Part shown: piece by piece, positions 1-9,266 of the stretch
How the letters are laid out: the number at the start of each line of letters is the position of its first letter
Numbering within the stretch: position 1 is the stretch's first letter
Origin: CADCWN01 sp046328475
GTDB taxonomy: Bacteria; Chloroflexota; Chloroflexia; Thermomicrobiales; CADCWN01
DNA length: 64,000 bases
Assembly: GCA_046328475.1 (NCBI GenBank)
Contig: JAXLWN010000034.1
Span: forward strand, 8,896-72,895
Direction: 5' to 3'
The notes under the pieces: generated by a model
The model's database searches: none
Told to the model about the DNA's origin: nothing
The model's input: only the letters and a program-made list of their open reading frames with translations
Made by a program: the position numbers and the translations under genes

Positions 1-896
1 GATCTGGCGGAGCACGCCGGTCGCGGTGTCGAGCAGGGAGATGCCGCCGTTGATCCCCTGCGCGTCGCGCGTGCTGAGCACGATGCGGCGACCGTCGGGG
101 AGCCAGGTCAGGACTTCGGCGCGCACGATGGGGTCGAGGGTGCGGATCGGGCCAACGCCATTGGGGCCGATGGTGGCGATACGGACACGGGCGGGCGGTT
201 CCAGCGAGGTGCTGACCTGGGGGATGGCGGGGTCGGGTTCGAGCCAGGCGATCCGGTCGTCGGTGGGGGCGATGAAAAGGAGCGCCGCGCCGGTCGGCAG
301 GGTGCCGAGCGGCGTGCCATCGGGGCGCGCGACGGTGGTGGTCGTCCCTTCGCGATAGGCGAGCAGTTGCCCGCTCGGGGAGATGGTGCCGTAGGCGGGG
401 CCGAATGCTCGCGCCGCGCCGCCGCGCGGCACGACCCACGCGCCGAGGTCGCGCCCGTTCGCGCCGCCATAACCGTAGTAGAGGACGCCGCTGCCATCGG
501 CCAGCCATTGCGGCTGGGTGCAGCAGCCGTTGGCGGTCAGTTTGGTCAGTGTCGGGGTGGCCGGGGGCGCGTCGCGGTCGGTGCGGGCGAGCGGGTTGGG
601 GATGGGGACGGTGGGACGGGCGTGGGCGTCGGCGCGGCGGTGGGCGAAGGAGGGCGCGCGACGGTGGCCGTCGGTGCGACGCTGGGGATAGGCGCGGCGG
701 TGGCGCTCGGATTGTCGCGCTCGGGAGAGGAGCGAGGTGTGGCGGTCGCGGCGGGCACGGCGGTGGGCGTGGCGACGGCTGGCGCAATCGTCGCCGTCGG
801 CGCGGGCGTTGGTGTGGCGCTGCCGCCGGGGAGGGAGCAGGAGGCGAGGGTGATCGTGAGGAGGAGGGTGAGGGCGTGGGGCGTGAGGGCGTGCGG
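1..896 (-). CDS. Lipoprotein with beta-propeller (TolB/WD40-like) domain, partial and frameshifted
   Basis: The C-terminus runs off the left edge. Read on the minus strand, a hydrophobic stretch ends in a lipobox (LTITLASC, near 850). A long Thr/Pro/Ala linker follows, then propeller-like blade sequence such as WLPDGRRIVLSTRD and GGISLLDTATG. The signal and linker frame hits a stop near 546, while the propeller frame opens at about 575, so one base is missing or extra around 561-580. No ATG, GTG or TTG lies in frame before the signal peptide, and the 5' end there is low-complexity sequence (PHALTPHALT). The true start is therefore uncertain. It is probably an exported, membrane-anchored protein of unknown substrate. 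Confidence 0.6.
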
Positions 897-1044
897 AGGG
901 AGTGGTACCTCACCCCCGCCGCCGCGGGCGGCACCCCCTCTCCATTTCGTCTGCCGCGCAAAATAGAGAGGGGGCTGAGGCGAGCGAAGGATGTGGCCCT
1001 GCGCCGGAAAGATATCGCCCGCTCGCCCGTTCGCCTGTGCCGCA

Positions 1045-1749
1045 TCATGGCCACGCTCGGCGGAAGTCGTTGAGCAGGCGTTGGCCGAAGACGATGTCGG
1101 GTTGGTCGGCGGGGGTGGTCCAGGGGGCGGGGTCGTCGAGGTCGATTTCGAAGCGGAGGCCGTTGCGGCGCAGGCCGATCGCGGCGCGCTCCCAGTCGAG
1201 CGCGACCAGGGGGACGGGGTTGATGGCCTCGGACATCCCGGCGCGGCGGATTTCGAGGTGGACGTGCGGCTCGATGTCGCAGCGTTCGCCCGAAGGATCG
1301 CCGCTGAGCGCGACCTTGTCGCCCCGGCGCACGGCGGTGCCGACCGCGATGCTGGGGCGTTCGAGCAGGTGGCCGTAGAGCGAGAAGAGGCCGTTGGGAT
1401 GGCGGATGACGAGGTTGTGCGGCGCGGAGCCGTAGGGGCCGTCCACGGCGAAGATTGTGCCGTCGCCGACCGCGATCACGGCGGTGCCGCAGGGGGTGGC
1501 GAAATCGACGCCGAAGTGGATGCCCTGGCCCGCGCCGTAGACCTGCGAGCGGTTCTGGTAGGCCCAGACGGTGTTGCCGTACCACTGGCTGATGAACCAG
1601 CGATCCGGTCCCGGTGGTCCGGCGAGTGGCGGGCCGAAGACCGGTTCCGCGCTCGCCGAGCGTGCCGGGAGCGCGCCGAGCGCCAGCGCGGGGGCGAGGC
1701 AGAGCGCGGCCAGCAACGCCAGGCCGAATCTGCGCGTGCTGCGTAGCAT
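1045..1749 (-). CDS. M23-family peptidase (LytM-type murein endopeptidase)
   Basis: This is a zinc metallopeptidase of the lysostaphin/LytM fold, which cleaves peptidoglycan peptide bridges outside the membrane. The reading frame shows the HxxxD zinc motif (HFGVDF), the conserved core GTIFAVDGPYGSAPHNLVI and SLYGH, and the closing HVHLE motif. A signal peptide follows Met at 1749 (LRSTRRFGLALLAALCLAP). The frame stays open to an ATG at 1836, which would add 29 residues, but the signal peptide fits the inner start better. The downstream neighbour on the same strand is the propeller lipoprotein. Confidence 0.85.
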   Translation of the reverse strand: MLRSTRRFGLALLAALCLAPALALGALPARSASAEPVFGPPLAGPPGPDRWFISQWYGNTVWAYQNRSQVYGAGQGIHFGVDFATPCGTAVIAVGDGTIFAVDGPYGSAPHNLVIRHPNGLFSLYGHLLERPSIAVGTAVRRGDKVALSGDPSGERCDIEPHVHLEIRRAGMSEAINPVPLVALDWERAAIGLRRNGLRFEIDLDDPAPWTTPADQPDIVFGQRLLNDFRRAWP

Positions 1750-1962
1750 CCGAACAGCCACGATGGTTGCACTCCACGAAACGCGCACCCGGTCACATTG
1801 CGGGCTAGCGGGAGAAGGATACCCGATGCGGGCCATGCCCGCGTTACCTCTCCATGCGCTGCTGCGTAGTTACGCTAAACGCTGCGGTGAGGCCCGTTCA
1901 ATGCATCGTCAGGGTGCTGCGCGGGGCATCCACCAATCGCAAGCGTCGTGGAGGTTGCGGGC

Positions 1963-2348
1963 ATGGCAGAGCACCGGGTTCTTGCGGTCGTCGGGCGATT
2001 CCTGCTGTTCGTGGCGCTGCTCCTTTAATCTTGCTCTCCATTCGCGGTGATGGGGCTGGTCTGGGCGTTGGTTTGGCGGGCTGGCGCACCGCCGGGGATT
2101 TCGGCAACGGGCTGACCTATGCCGGGCTGGTGGTGATGGCAATCGGCGCGATGCGCTATTTCGGCGGCCTCGCCAACAACGTGAATCCGGCGCTGGGCTA
2201 CCAGTCGATGGATCTGCGCGAGCACCACAACTGGGTGGTGCGGACGATCGTCGAGCGCGACAGCGCCTTCGCGGTGATGCTCAAGCTGGGGGCGAGTGGG
2301 CTGGTCGCGATGGCGCTCGGGCAGGCGCTGCGGGCGGCGCTGGTCTAG
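1963..2348 (+). CDS. Small integral membrane protein, one frameshift
   Basis: A good ribosome binding site (GGAGG at 1951) precedes ATG at 1963, giving MAEHRVLAVVGRFLLFVALLL before an immediate TAA near 2027. Shifting one base at about 2020-2030 continues smoothly into ILLSIRGDGAGLG and two further hydrophobic segments (GLTYAGLVVMAIGAM and MLKLGASGLVAMALG). The intact protein would be about 128 residues with three membrane helices. The downstream frame alone is open from 1854 to 2348. I do not recognise the family. Confidence 0.5.
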
Positions 2349-2388
2349 CGTGGGGGGAACGTTTTCGCCCGTGCGAGAGGCCCGAAGC

Positions 2389-2437
2389 CTGAAGGCTTGG
2401 GCTGAAGGCTTCGCCGCAAAGCCCGCCTGCGCGGGCT
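2389..2437 (+). terminator. Hairpin pair after the membrane-protein gene
   Basis: Two inverted repeats lie just downstream of the stop at 2348: AAGCC-TGAA-GGCTT (2389-2402) and AGCCCGC-CTGC-GCGGGCT (2420-2437). No strong T-run follows directly, only a TTTT near 2449. It may be a weak terminator. The rest of 2349-2784 shows no gene I can support. Confidence 0.3.
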
Positions 2438-2784
2438 GGATGGTGTCATTTTCTGACGTTTGCTCTGATGCACACGTTCGTCCACGGCAATTCCCTGTGC
2501 CGTGATGTGCGGATACTGCCGGCAGAAGAGAACCGGCCGGGGCAGTGTGGTAATGCCCCGGCTGTTCTCGTCTGCCGCTGCGCAGGGAAGGGCATTCGCG
2601 CCCCACATGCTGGCGGCGCGGCAACGAACGTCGCAACGAGACCCCGGCAATTGCTGGTCCCTGGGCGCACACAACCACCGTTTCGGCACATTTTTCCGGC
2701 CGATCCGTGCCCGGTTGGCACCCAGGTGTCCCGCCCGGTAACAGCAACGTGCATAGTTGGCGCAACAATCTGCACCAAAGCATA

Positions 2785-2813
2785 TTGCGGGCGCGTGGTG
2801 GCGGTGCTATATT
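2785..2813 (+). promoter_or_regulatory. Sigma-70-type promoter of the ABC importer operon
   Basis: TTGCGG (2785-2790) and TATATT (2808-2813) are separated by exactly 17 bases. The predicted start near 2820 leaves a leader of about 84 bases before the permease ATG at 2904. Confidence 0.55.
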
Positions 2814-2903
2814 CGTGGAGTTGCCGAACCTGATTCATTCTTACCAACATCATGTGCCGGTGCCCCGATTGACTGGCCGTCCACCCACGAAAGGGATGTG
2901 GCG

Positions 2904-3833
2904 ATGCTTGGTTATTTGCTCGCGCGGCTGGCGAGCCTGATTTTCATCCTCTTCGCGGTCTCGCTGATCGCCTTCTTGCTGATGCACGCCGTCCCGGGGG
3001 GGCCGTTCGACGAGCGCGAGCGGCGATTGCCCGAGGCGACGCGCCAGGCGCAATTGGAGAAGTACGGGCTGGACAAGCCGCTCTGGGTGCAGTACACCCG
3101 CTACGTCTGGCACGCGATGCACCTCGACTTCGGCGTGCCGTTCCAGAGCCCGACCGAGACAGTCACGGGGCTGATCGCCCGGGCGTGGCCGGTCACAATT
3201 CGGATCGGGATCCCGACGATTCTGCTCTCCTATACCCTCGGCATGACGCTCGGCGCGATCGCCGCGTTGCGGCAGAATAGCTGGGTCGACTATGTCGTCA
3301 CGTTCACGGCGACACTCGGCCTGACCGTGCCGAATTTCGTGGTCGCGATCTGGCTGATTCTGCTCCTGAGCGTGCGCCTCGGATGGCTCCCCACCGGCGG
3401 CTGGGGCGAGCCGAAGCACTACATCATGCCGGTGATCGCCTACTCGCTCGCGCCGACGGCCCTGGTTGCCCGCTTCACGCGCGTCAGCCTGCTCGAAGTG
3501 ATGCGGGCCGATTATGTGCGCACGGCGCGGGCGAAGGGGCTGAGCGAGCGCCGGGTGCTGACGTGGCACGTCGCCCGCAACGCCCTGATCCCGCTGATCA
3601 CGGTGATCCTGCCGGAGATCCCGAACATCCTGACCGGCTCGATCTTCATCGAATCGAGCTTCAACATCCCCGGCATCGGGCGCTTCTTCGTGACCAGCAC
3701 CTTCACGCGCGATTACCCGATGATCCTGGCGCTGGTGCTGCTGATCGCGGTCCTCTGGGGGATCACCTATCTGCTCACCGACATCCTGTACACGGTGCTG
3801 GACCCACGTATCCGCCTGACGGGGGCGAGGTGA
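2904..3833 (+). CDS. ABC transporter permease, OppB/DppB type
   Basis: This is the inner-membrane subunit of an oligopeptide/nickel-type importer, 309 residues. The N-terminus is typical of the family (LGYLLARLASLIFILFAVSL), followed by the conserved periplasmic sequence and six expected membrane segments. The EAA loop that contacts the ATPase reads YVRTARAKGLSERRVL. The ATG at 2904 follows a purine-rich AAAGGG. An upstream in-frame ATG at 2757 would lie ahead of the predicted promoter, so it is rejected. A second permease starts 16 bases after the stop. Confidence 0.9.
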   Translation: MLGYLLARLASLIFILFAVSLIAFLLMHAVPGGPFDERERRLPEATRQAQLEKYGLDKPLWVQYTRYVWHAMHLDFGVPFQSPTETVTGLIARAWPVTIRIGIPTILLSYTLGMTLGAIAALRQNSWVDYVVTFTATLGLTVPNFVVAIWLILLLSVRLGWLPTGGWGEPKHYIMPVIAYSLAPTALVARFTRVSLLEVMRADYVRTARAKGLSERRVLTWHVARNALIPLITVILPEIPNILTGSIFIESSFNIPGIGRFFVTSTFTRDYPMILALVLLIAVLWGITYLLTDILYTVLDPRIRLTGAR

Positions 3834-3849
3834 ACGAGAAGAGGGCGGG

Positions 3850-4755
3850 ATGAAGGCGAGTGCGGGGCTGGCCGCGCCAGTGCCAGACAAGGCCGGTGGC
3901 ATGTCGAGGGTGCGGGTGCGCACCAATTTTCAACTTGCCCGGCAGCGCTTCATGCGGCAGCGGCTGGCGATGGTGGGGCTGGTGATCATCCTCTTCCTGA
4001 TCGTGCTCGCCGTGTTCGCGCCGATCCTCGCCCCGACACACTACAGCTTCGCCGACCTGGCGGAGGCCAACCAGTTCCCGAGCGGCAAGCACTGGCTCGG
4101 GACCGATGCCATCGGCCACGACTATCTCAGCCGGATTATCTACGGGGTGCGGACCTCGCTGCTGGTCGGCTTCGCGGCCGTGGCGGCGGCCTGCGTGATC
4201 GGCATCCCGCTCGGCTTAATGGCCGGATTCCTGGGCGGGATAGCCGATTTCGCGATCATGCGGGTGGTGGAGGTGATGACCGCCTTCCCGGGTATCCTCT
4301 TCGCGATCTTCCTGATCTCGGTGGTCGGCGGCGGCGTCCCCAACGTCATCTTCGTGATCGGGGTGACGGGGTGGGTCGGGATGTGCCGACTGCTGCGGGC
4401 GCAATTGCTGACGCTGCGCGAGCAGGATTATGTGCTCGCGGCGCGCAGCATCGGGGCGACCGAGTTCTCGATTGCGGTGCGCCACCTGCTGCCGAACGCG
4501 GTCGCGCCGATGATTGTCGCCATCGCGCTCGCGATCCCCAGCGCGATCTTCGCGGAAGCGGGGTTGAGCTTCCTCGGGATCGGGATCAACGAGCCGACAC
4601 CGAGCCTCGGGAAGATGGTTGCCCAGAGTTCGCCCTACATCCGGATCTACTGGCACCTCGGTTTCTTCCCAACCCTGGCGATCGCGCTGGCGATGCTCGG
4701 GTTCACGTTCGTCGGCGACGGGCTGCGCGATGCGCTCGATACGCGCCAGCGATAG
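3850..4755 (+). CDS. ABC transporter permease, OppC/DppC type
   Basis: This is the partner permease of the preceding gene, 301 residues. A cytosolic N-terminal stretch leads to a first helix (MVGLVIILFLIVLAVFAP), then the family signatures LGTDAIGHDYLSRIIYG and the EAA loop YVLAARSIGATEFSI. It ends with the usual FVGDGLRDALDTRQR. GAGGGCGGG directly precedes the ATG. The two permeases and the binding protein downstream form one transcription unit. No ATPase genes (DppD/DppF) lie within the window, so the pump must share ATPases encoded elsewhere. Confidence 0.9.
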   Translation: MKASAGLAAPVPDKAGGMSRVRVRTNFQLARQRFMRQRLAMVGLVIILFLIVLAVFAPILAPTHYSFADLAEANQFPSGKHWLGTDAIGHDYLSRIIYGVRTSLLVGFAAVAAACVIGIPLGLMAGFLGGIADFAIMRVVEVMTAFPGILFAIFLISVVGGGVPNVIFVIGVTGWVGMCRLLRAQLLTLREQDYVLAARSIGATEFSIAVRHLLPNAVAPMIVAIALAIPSAIFAEAGLSFLGIGINEPTPSLGKMVAQSSPYIRIYWHLGFFPTLAIALAMLGFTFVGDGLRDALDTRQR

Positions 4756-4870
4756 GAACTTTCTCGATGCAGATAACGTCGGAAAGGGGGACAATGTAGA
4801 TACGCATACATCCCGCAGGTGGGTATCTGCAGCGCAGGCAGTGGAAAGGGTGTGGGAAAAGGAGCGTAAC

Positions 4871-6781
4871 ATGGCAGACGAGACCAGGACAGATGAATCC
4901 AGCAAAGTCGAGTCGCAGTCGATCGGAGTCCAGCGGCTCATGCGCTTGCAGCAAGAACTGGGACGCCGCTCCTTCCTCGGCGGGGCGGCGGGACTGACGG
5001 CGGCGGCCATCCTGGCCGCGTGCGGCGGCACCACGCCGACCGCGACCTCGGCCCCCGCCAGCGCGGCCCCACCCGCGACCGAAATTCCGACGCGCGCACC
5101 CGTGGCACCCGTCGCGCCGAGTGCAGCGGCGAGCGCGGCAGCGAGCACAGCAGCGAGCGCAGCGGCGAGCACGGCGGCGCTCCCGGCCGACGCGGCGGCG
5201 GCGGACCAGCAGGTCTGGGTGGTCAATACGGGCCAGGAAGTCAAGGTGATGGACTTCTACGAGGCGGTCTATGCCCGCCCGACCATCGCCGATCTCTTCA
5301 GCGAGCCGCTGGTGCGGCTGAGCAAGGAGTACGCCGTCATCCCGGGCGCGGCCACCTCCTGGGAAGGGAGTTCGGACGGCAAGACCTGGACCTTCAAGCT
5401 CGATCCGAAGCTGATGTGGAGCGACGGCAATCCTGTGACCGCCGACGACTACGTCGCCACCTTCCAGTATGGGGCGGATCCCAAGCATGCCTGGGACTTC
5501 ACCTGGTTCTTCCAGGGCGTGATCGCGGGTTGGGACGACGCCATCGGCGGCAAGATCCCGCTCGATCAGCTCGGCGTGAAGAAGGGTGCGGACGCCAATA
5601 CGCTGATTTTCACGACCCAGGTGCCCGCGCCGTACCTGCCCGCGATGCTGCTGTATTCCATGCCACTCTCGAAGGCCGCCCTGGCGAAGAGCGGGCCGCT
5701 CTACAACACCAAGCCGGAGACGGCGGTGTCCTCGGGCCCCTTCATCCTGACGAAGTGGGCGAAGGATCAGCAAATCGTCTTCGAGCGCAATGCGAAGTAC
5801 ACCGGCAATCTCAAGCCGCAGATCACGAAGATCATCCAGAAGGTGGCTGCGCCGGCGACGAACTTCACCGCCTACCAGAATGGCGAGATCGACTACATGC
5901 AGGGGCTCGCGCCCGCCGAAGTCAAGTTGGTGCAGGACTCGGCGGACCTCTCCAAGGAGGTCTACTCGTCGGTCGGCGACTTCCGCACCTTCTACCTCTT
6001 CTTCGACGTGACGAAGCCGCCGTTCGACAATATCAAGGTGCGGCAGGCGTTCAGCCACGTCGTGGACCGCGACCAGATCCAGAAGTCGATCCTGGGCCCC
6101 GGCGGCACGCAGGCCTACTCCTGGCTGGCACCGGGCTTCCCGGCGTCGAACCGCGAAGGGCTGAAGGATATCCAGAAGTACGACGTGGCGGCGGCGAAGC
6201 AGCTCCTCGCGGATGCGGGCTTCGCCAATGGCGCGAACTTCCCGAAGCAGACGCTCTGGCTGCGCAACGAATCGGCGCTGAACCAGGCGGTCGCCACCAG
6301 CATCGCGTCCTCGATCAAGACGAACCTTGGCATCGATGTCGAGGTCTCCAACAAGGATACGAAGCTCTTCATGGATAGCCTGACGGCGAAGCCGACGCAG
6401 ATCCTCTTCGGCTTCGTCTCCTACGGCATGGACTTCCTCGACCCGTACAACATGCTCAGCGTCTGGTTCTCCGGCGGTCGCCACTCCTGGGCGAACAAGG
6501 ATTTCGACACGAAGGCGAAGGAAGCGGCCACCTTCCTGGGGCCGACGGAGCAGCGCCTGAAGATGTTCCAGGACGCCGAGAAGATTCTGGTCTCGGATGT
6601 GCCGGGGGTCTTCGTCTACCACGAGACGCCGCTGCAGCTCTTCAAGCCCTGGGTCAAGGGCGAGGCGCTGGAGCCGGACAAGCTCGGCAACAAGAGTCTG
6701 CACTGGCCGGGCTACTCGACGACGACGACCGCGCCGAATGGGCTGTACATGACGAAGGATGTCAGCAAGCGGAAGTCGTAG
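4871..6781 (+). CDS. Extracellular solute-binding protein, family 5 (Tat lipoprotein)
   Basis: This is the substrate receptor of the importer, 636 residues. A twin-arginine motif with a lipobox (RRSFLGG, then AAILAAC) shows Tat export and lipid anchoring. An Ala/Ser-rich linker of about 75 residues precedes the SBP family 5 domain (VSSGPFILTKW, KVRQAFSHVVDRDQI). The ATG at 4871 has AAAAGGAG at 4857-4864. The reading frame is open far upstream, but nothing protein-like precedes this start. The family binds peptides, nickel or oligosaccharides, and the ligand here cannot be told. The 115-base gap after the permease may hold its own promoter or a processing site. Confidence 0.88.
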   Translation: MADETRTDESSKVESQSIGVQRLMRLQQELGRRSFLGGAAGLTAAAILAACGGTTPTATSAPASAAPPATEIPTRAPVAPVAPSAAASAAASTAASAAASTAALPADAAAADQQVWVVNTGQEVKVMDFYEAVYARPTIADLFSEPLVRLSKEYAVIPGAATSWEGSSDGKTWTFKLDPKLMWSDGNPVTADDYVATFQYGADPKHAWDFTWFFQGVIAGWDDAIGGKIPLDQLGVKKGADANTLIFTTQVPAPYLPAMLLYSMPLSKAALAKSGPLYNTKPETAVSSGPFILTKWAKDQQIVFERNAKYTGNLKPQITKIIQKVAAPATNFTAYQNGEIDYMQGLAPAEVKLVQDSADLSKEVYSSVGDFRTFYLFFDVTKPPFDNIKVRQAFSHVVDRDQIQKSILGPGGTQAYSWLAPGFPASNREGLKDIQKYDVAAAKQLLADAGFANGANFPKQTLWLRNESALNQAVATSIASSIKTNLGIDVEVSNKDTKLFMDSLTAKPTQILFGFVSYGMDFLDPYNMLSVWFSGGRHSWANKDFDTKAKEAATFLGPTEQRLKMFQDAEKILVSDVPGVFVYHETPLQLFKPWVKGEALEPDKLGNKSLHWPGYSTTTTAPNGLYMTKDVSKRKS

Positions 6782-6795
6782 TCGGGGTGGGGCGC

Positions 6796-6918
6796 GAGTA
6801 ACGAGTGACGAGTAACGAGTAACGAGGGGGACGGATCCTTCGCTGCGCTCAGGATGACACAATGGGGAGGGGTGCCTTCCGTGTGTCATTCTGAGCGTGA
6901 GCGAAGAATCCGTCCCCC
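6796..6918 (+). repeat. Heptamer array plus inverted-repeat element
   Basis: Four tandem heptamers (GAGTAAC/GAGTGAC, 6796-6826) run into a long inverted repeat. The left arm (6826-6860) contains ACGGATCCTTCGCTGCGCTC. The right arm (6883-6918) is its near-perfect complement, with a 22-base spacer. It separates the importer operon from the convergent proS, so it may act as a two-way terminator. Spurious translations of this repeat contain CHPERSEGS. Confidence 0.8.
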
Positions 6919-6920
6919 GC

Positions 6921-8667
6921 TCATTTGCGCTGTAGTGTCAGACCAGGCCTTTTCGCGCACGGCGCCAGCACTGCGGCTTTCAGGCGGGCGATCTCGCCAT
7001 GCACGTAGCCGACGACGCCGGAAAGCGGCACGAGTTGGGTGTCGCCGGTTTTGCGGTCGCGGACTTCGACCGCGCCCTGCGCGAGCGCGCGGCGACCGAT
7101 GGTGAGGCGCAGGGGGAGGCCGATCAGGTCGGCGTCGTTGAATTTCACGCCGGCGCGGTCATCGCGGTCGTCGTAGAGCACATCCACGCCAGCGGCGGCG
7201 AGATCGCGGTAAAGGTCTTCGGAGGCGTCGCGGATCGCCGGATCGTCGAGGTCGAGGCCGACGAGATAGGCGTCGAACGGCGCGACGGTCGCGGGCCAGA
7301 TCAGGCCGCGCTCGTCGCGGTGCTCCTCGGCGTGCGGCGGATCAGGCGGCTGACGCCGATGCCATAGCAGCCCATCACGATCTCGCGCAGTTGCCCGCCT
7401 TCATCGAGGAAGGTCGCGCCGAGCACGGAGCTGTAGCGCGTGCCGAGCTTGAAGATCTGGCCGATCTCCACGCCGCGCACCGTGCGGAGCGGGGTGCCGC
7501 AGTCTGGGCAGGCGGCACCTTCGTGGGCGGCGGTGATGTCGGCGATGCGATCTGGCGAAGTCGCGCCCGGCGTTGGTGTTGCGCAGATGGTACCCTCGCG
7601 GTTGGCCCCGGCGACGAGGTTCGGCGCGCGGGCGGCGATATCGTCCACGACGACGAGCGCGCCCCGGATGCCGATCGGCGAGGCGTGGCCGGGCACGATC
7701 CCGGTCCCGGCCAGTTCCTCGACGGTTGCCGGGTGCACTTCGCCGACACCCGCCACATTCGCCGGCTTGACCTCGTTCACTTCATGCCGCCGCGCACCAC
7801 GGCGAAGATCAGCTTGCCGTCGCAGTTCATGAAGAAGGTCGCCTGGCCGTGCGGCGAGGCCGGGACGCCGAGGAAGTCACCAGCGCGGCGATTGTCGCGG
7901 TGCCGGGGGTGGCTACCTCTTCCAGCGGCAGCAGCTCCTCGATCGGCGGATCGTCTCGTGAAGGTGGCACCAGGTTGGCGGCGTAGCCGCAGCCGTCGCA
8001 GAGGAAGAGGGTGTCCTCGCCGATGGCGTTGACGAACATGAACTCGTGCGCCATCGTGCCGCCCATCATCCCGGTGTCGGAGAGGACGGCGCGCGGCTCG
8101 GTTCTCGGCGCGGCGGAAGACGTTGAAATAGGCCTGGTAGATGCGCGGCACAGCGATCGGCGTCCTCGACGGAGGTGTGGCAGGAATAGCCATCCTTCAT
8201 GGTGAATTCGCGCGTGCGGATCAGCTCGCCCCGGCGCGCGGCTCGTCGCGGAACTTGGTCTGGATCTGGTAGAGCATCACCGGCAGTTGCCGATAGGAGC
8301 GGATCCGGCGGCGCAGCAGATCGGTGACGGCCTCCTCGTGGGTCATCGCCAGGACCATGTCGCGGTCGCCCCGGTCGCGGAAACGGGCCAGTTCAGGGCC
8401 GATCGCCTGCCACCGGCCGCCTGCGCCAGGCGTCGCCCGGCTGGACGACCGGCATGGTGATCTCCCCTGCCCCCCGGCCGCGTCCATCTCCTCGCGCAGG
8501 ATCGCCTCGACCTTGCGCCGCACCCGCTGCCCGAGCGGCAGCAGCGACGAAATTCGGCGGCGAGCGGCTGGATATAGCCGCCACGCAAGAGTTGTTCGGG
8601 TGCCCGGCCGCCTCGGCGTCGGCCGGATTCTGACGAAGGTCTCGCAGAAAAGCATCGTGCGGCGCAT
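6921..8667 (-). CDS. proS: Prolyl-tRNA synthetase, bacterial type, multiply frameshifted
   Basis: ProS charges tRNA-Pro with proline in the cytosol. The start at 8667 has GGAGAG and reads MRRTMLFCETFVRIRP. Motif 2 sequence is clear (MVLAMTHEEAVTDL and SYRQLPVMLYQIQTKFRDEPR), then the editing insertion (GKLIFAVVRGGMK, VNEVKPANVAG), motif 3 (VMGCYGIGVSRLI), and the anticodon-binding domain (VDVLYDDRDDRAGVKFND) to a stop at 6921. The full span corresponds to 582 codons, the usual length of the insertion-bearing form. The frame changes at least six times, for example AAGTGAAC where AAGGTGAAC would keep it (near 7781). An intact T-box precedes it, so sequence error is likelier than decay. Confidence 0.8.
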
Positions 8668-8694
8668 GGATCCGCTCTCCGGAAGTTGAAGCGG

Positions 8695-8773
8695 AAATGG
8701 AAGAGGGAAATTGCTATGGAGTTGCGGTGGCTTTGCCCGTATTTCCCACTTCTAACTTAACTTCCCACTTAAC
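8695..8773. repeat. Degenerate inverted AAGTGGG-type repeat arms
   Basis: On the plus strand GGAAATGGAAGAGGGAAAT (8695-8713) is followed about 30 bases later by ATTTCCCACTTCTAAC and a further TTCCCACTT. This is a small inverted pair of the same purine-rich repeat style seen elsewhere, lying between the T-box and the proS start. Confidence 0.4.
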
Positions 8774-8779
8774 GTATAC

Positions 8780-9120
8780 GCCCTCTCGCCCGAAAACCGG
8801 GACGAAAGGGCCTTCCGTGGTACCACCCGCGTTCGGGGCGTGGGTGCCCCCTCATGGCTGGCCGGTAACGGGGCCTGCCGCGATCCCATAGTTGCCGGGG
8901 GAGGCGTGAGCGGTTGAAACCGCGCCTGGGGGCCTGCGGGCCACGAAACCGACCGGCGTCGGTTAGGGGCGCGGCTCCGGGTTGTTCCGGCGTTCCGGGG
9001 TCGGCTCGGCAGGTGGCTCTGCCCGGCGTGGGTCGGGTGGCTCGCAGTCGGTGGCCCCTTCTCTGGCGACCCCGGCCCTGGCATACTGGTCCTGCTCGAC
9101 GACGCTCTTCACTTGTTGGG
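8780..9120 (-). promoter_or_regulatory. T-box leader of proS
   Basis: Read on the minus strand, GCGGGTGGTACCACGG (8815-8830) matches the T-box antiterminator core (GGGTGGTACCGCGG) with one change. It is followed directly by a strong stem, GCCCTTTCG...CGAGAGGGC (8780-8812), where the terminator or sequestrator stem is expected. The upstream 290 bases are rich in stems. Uncharged tRNA-Pro should bind and raise proS expression. I cannot place the specifier codon with confidence, and no U-run follows the last stem, so control could be translational. Confidence 0.75.
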
Positions 9121-9122
9121 AG

Positions 9123-9131
9123 AGTATACCA
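9123..9131 (-). promoter_or_regulatory. Extended -10 promoter for the T-box/proS transcript
   Basis: On the minus strand TGGTATACT (9123-9131) is an extended -10 box (TG-N-TATACT) just upstream of the T-box region. No good -35 is visible. Confidence 0.4.
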
Positions 9132-9266
9132 ATGGTTGCGGGCGCTGGCTCCACGAAGGGACAGGTGCGGCGGGGTAATTCCTTCCCGCCGCTGTGGCGG
9201 CGACCTCCCCTGATGAGGAGAGGGTTTGGGTTTCGGACCAATGCGGGAGGATGACGAAACCGGGCA

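Noticed and set aside
367..1073. Gly/Arg/Ala-rich plus-strand frames near the left edge
   Set aside because: They are shadows of the lipoprotein linker on the minus strand, with no start signal or domain.
4703..6889. 728-codon minus-strand frame opposite the solute-binding protein
   Set aside because: It is an antisense shadow. It has no family features and begins in a repeat element (CHPERSEGS).
8780..9260. Small frames within the T-box leader as a peptide gene
   Set aside because: The sequence is explained by the T-box stem structure and no RBS with credible coding sequence is visible.
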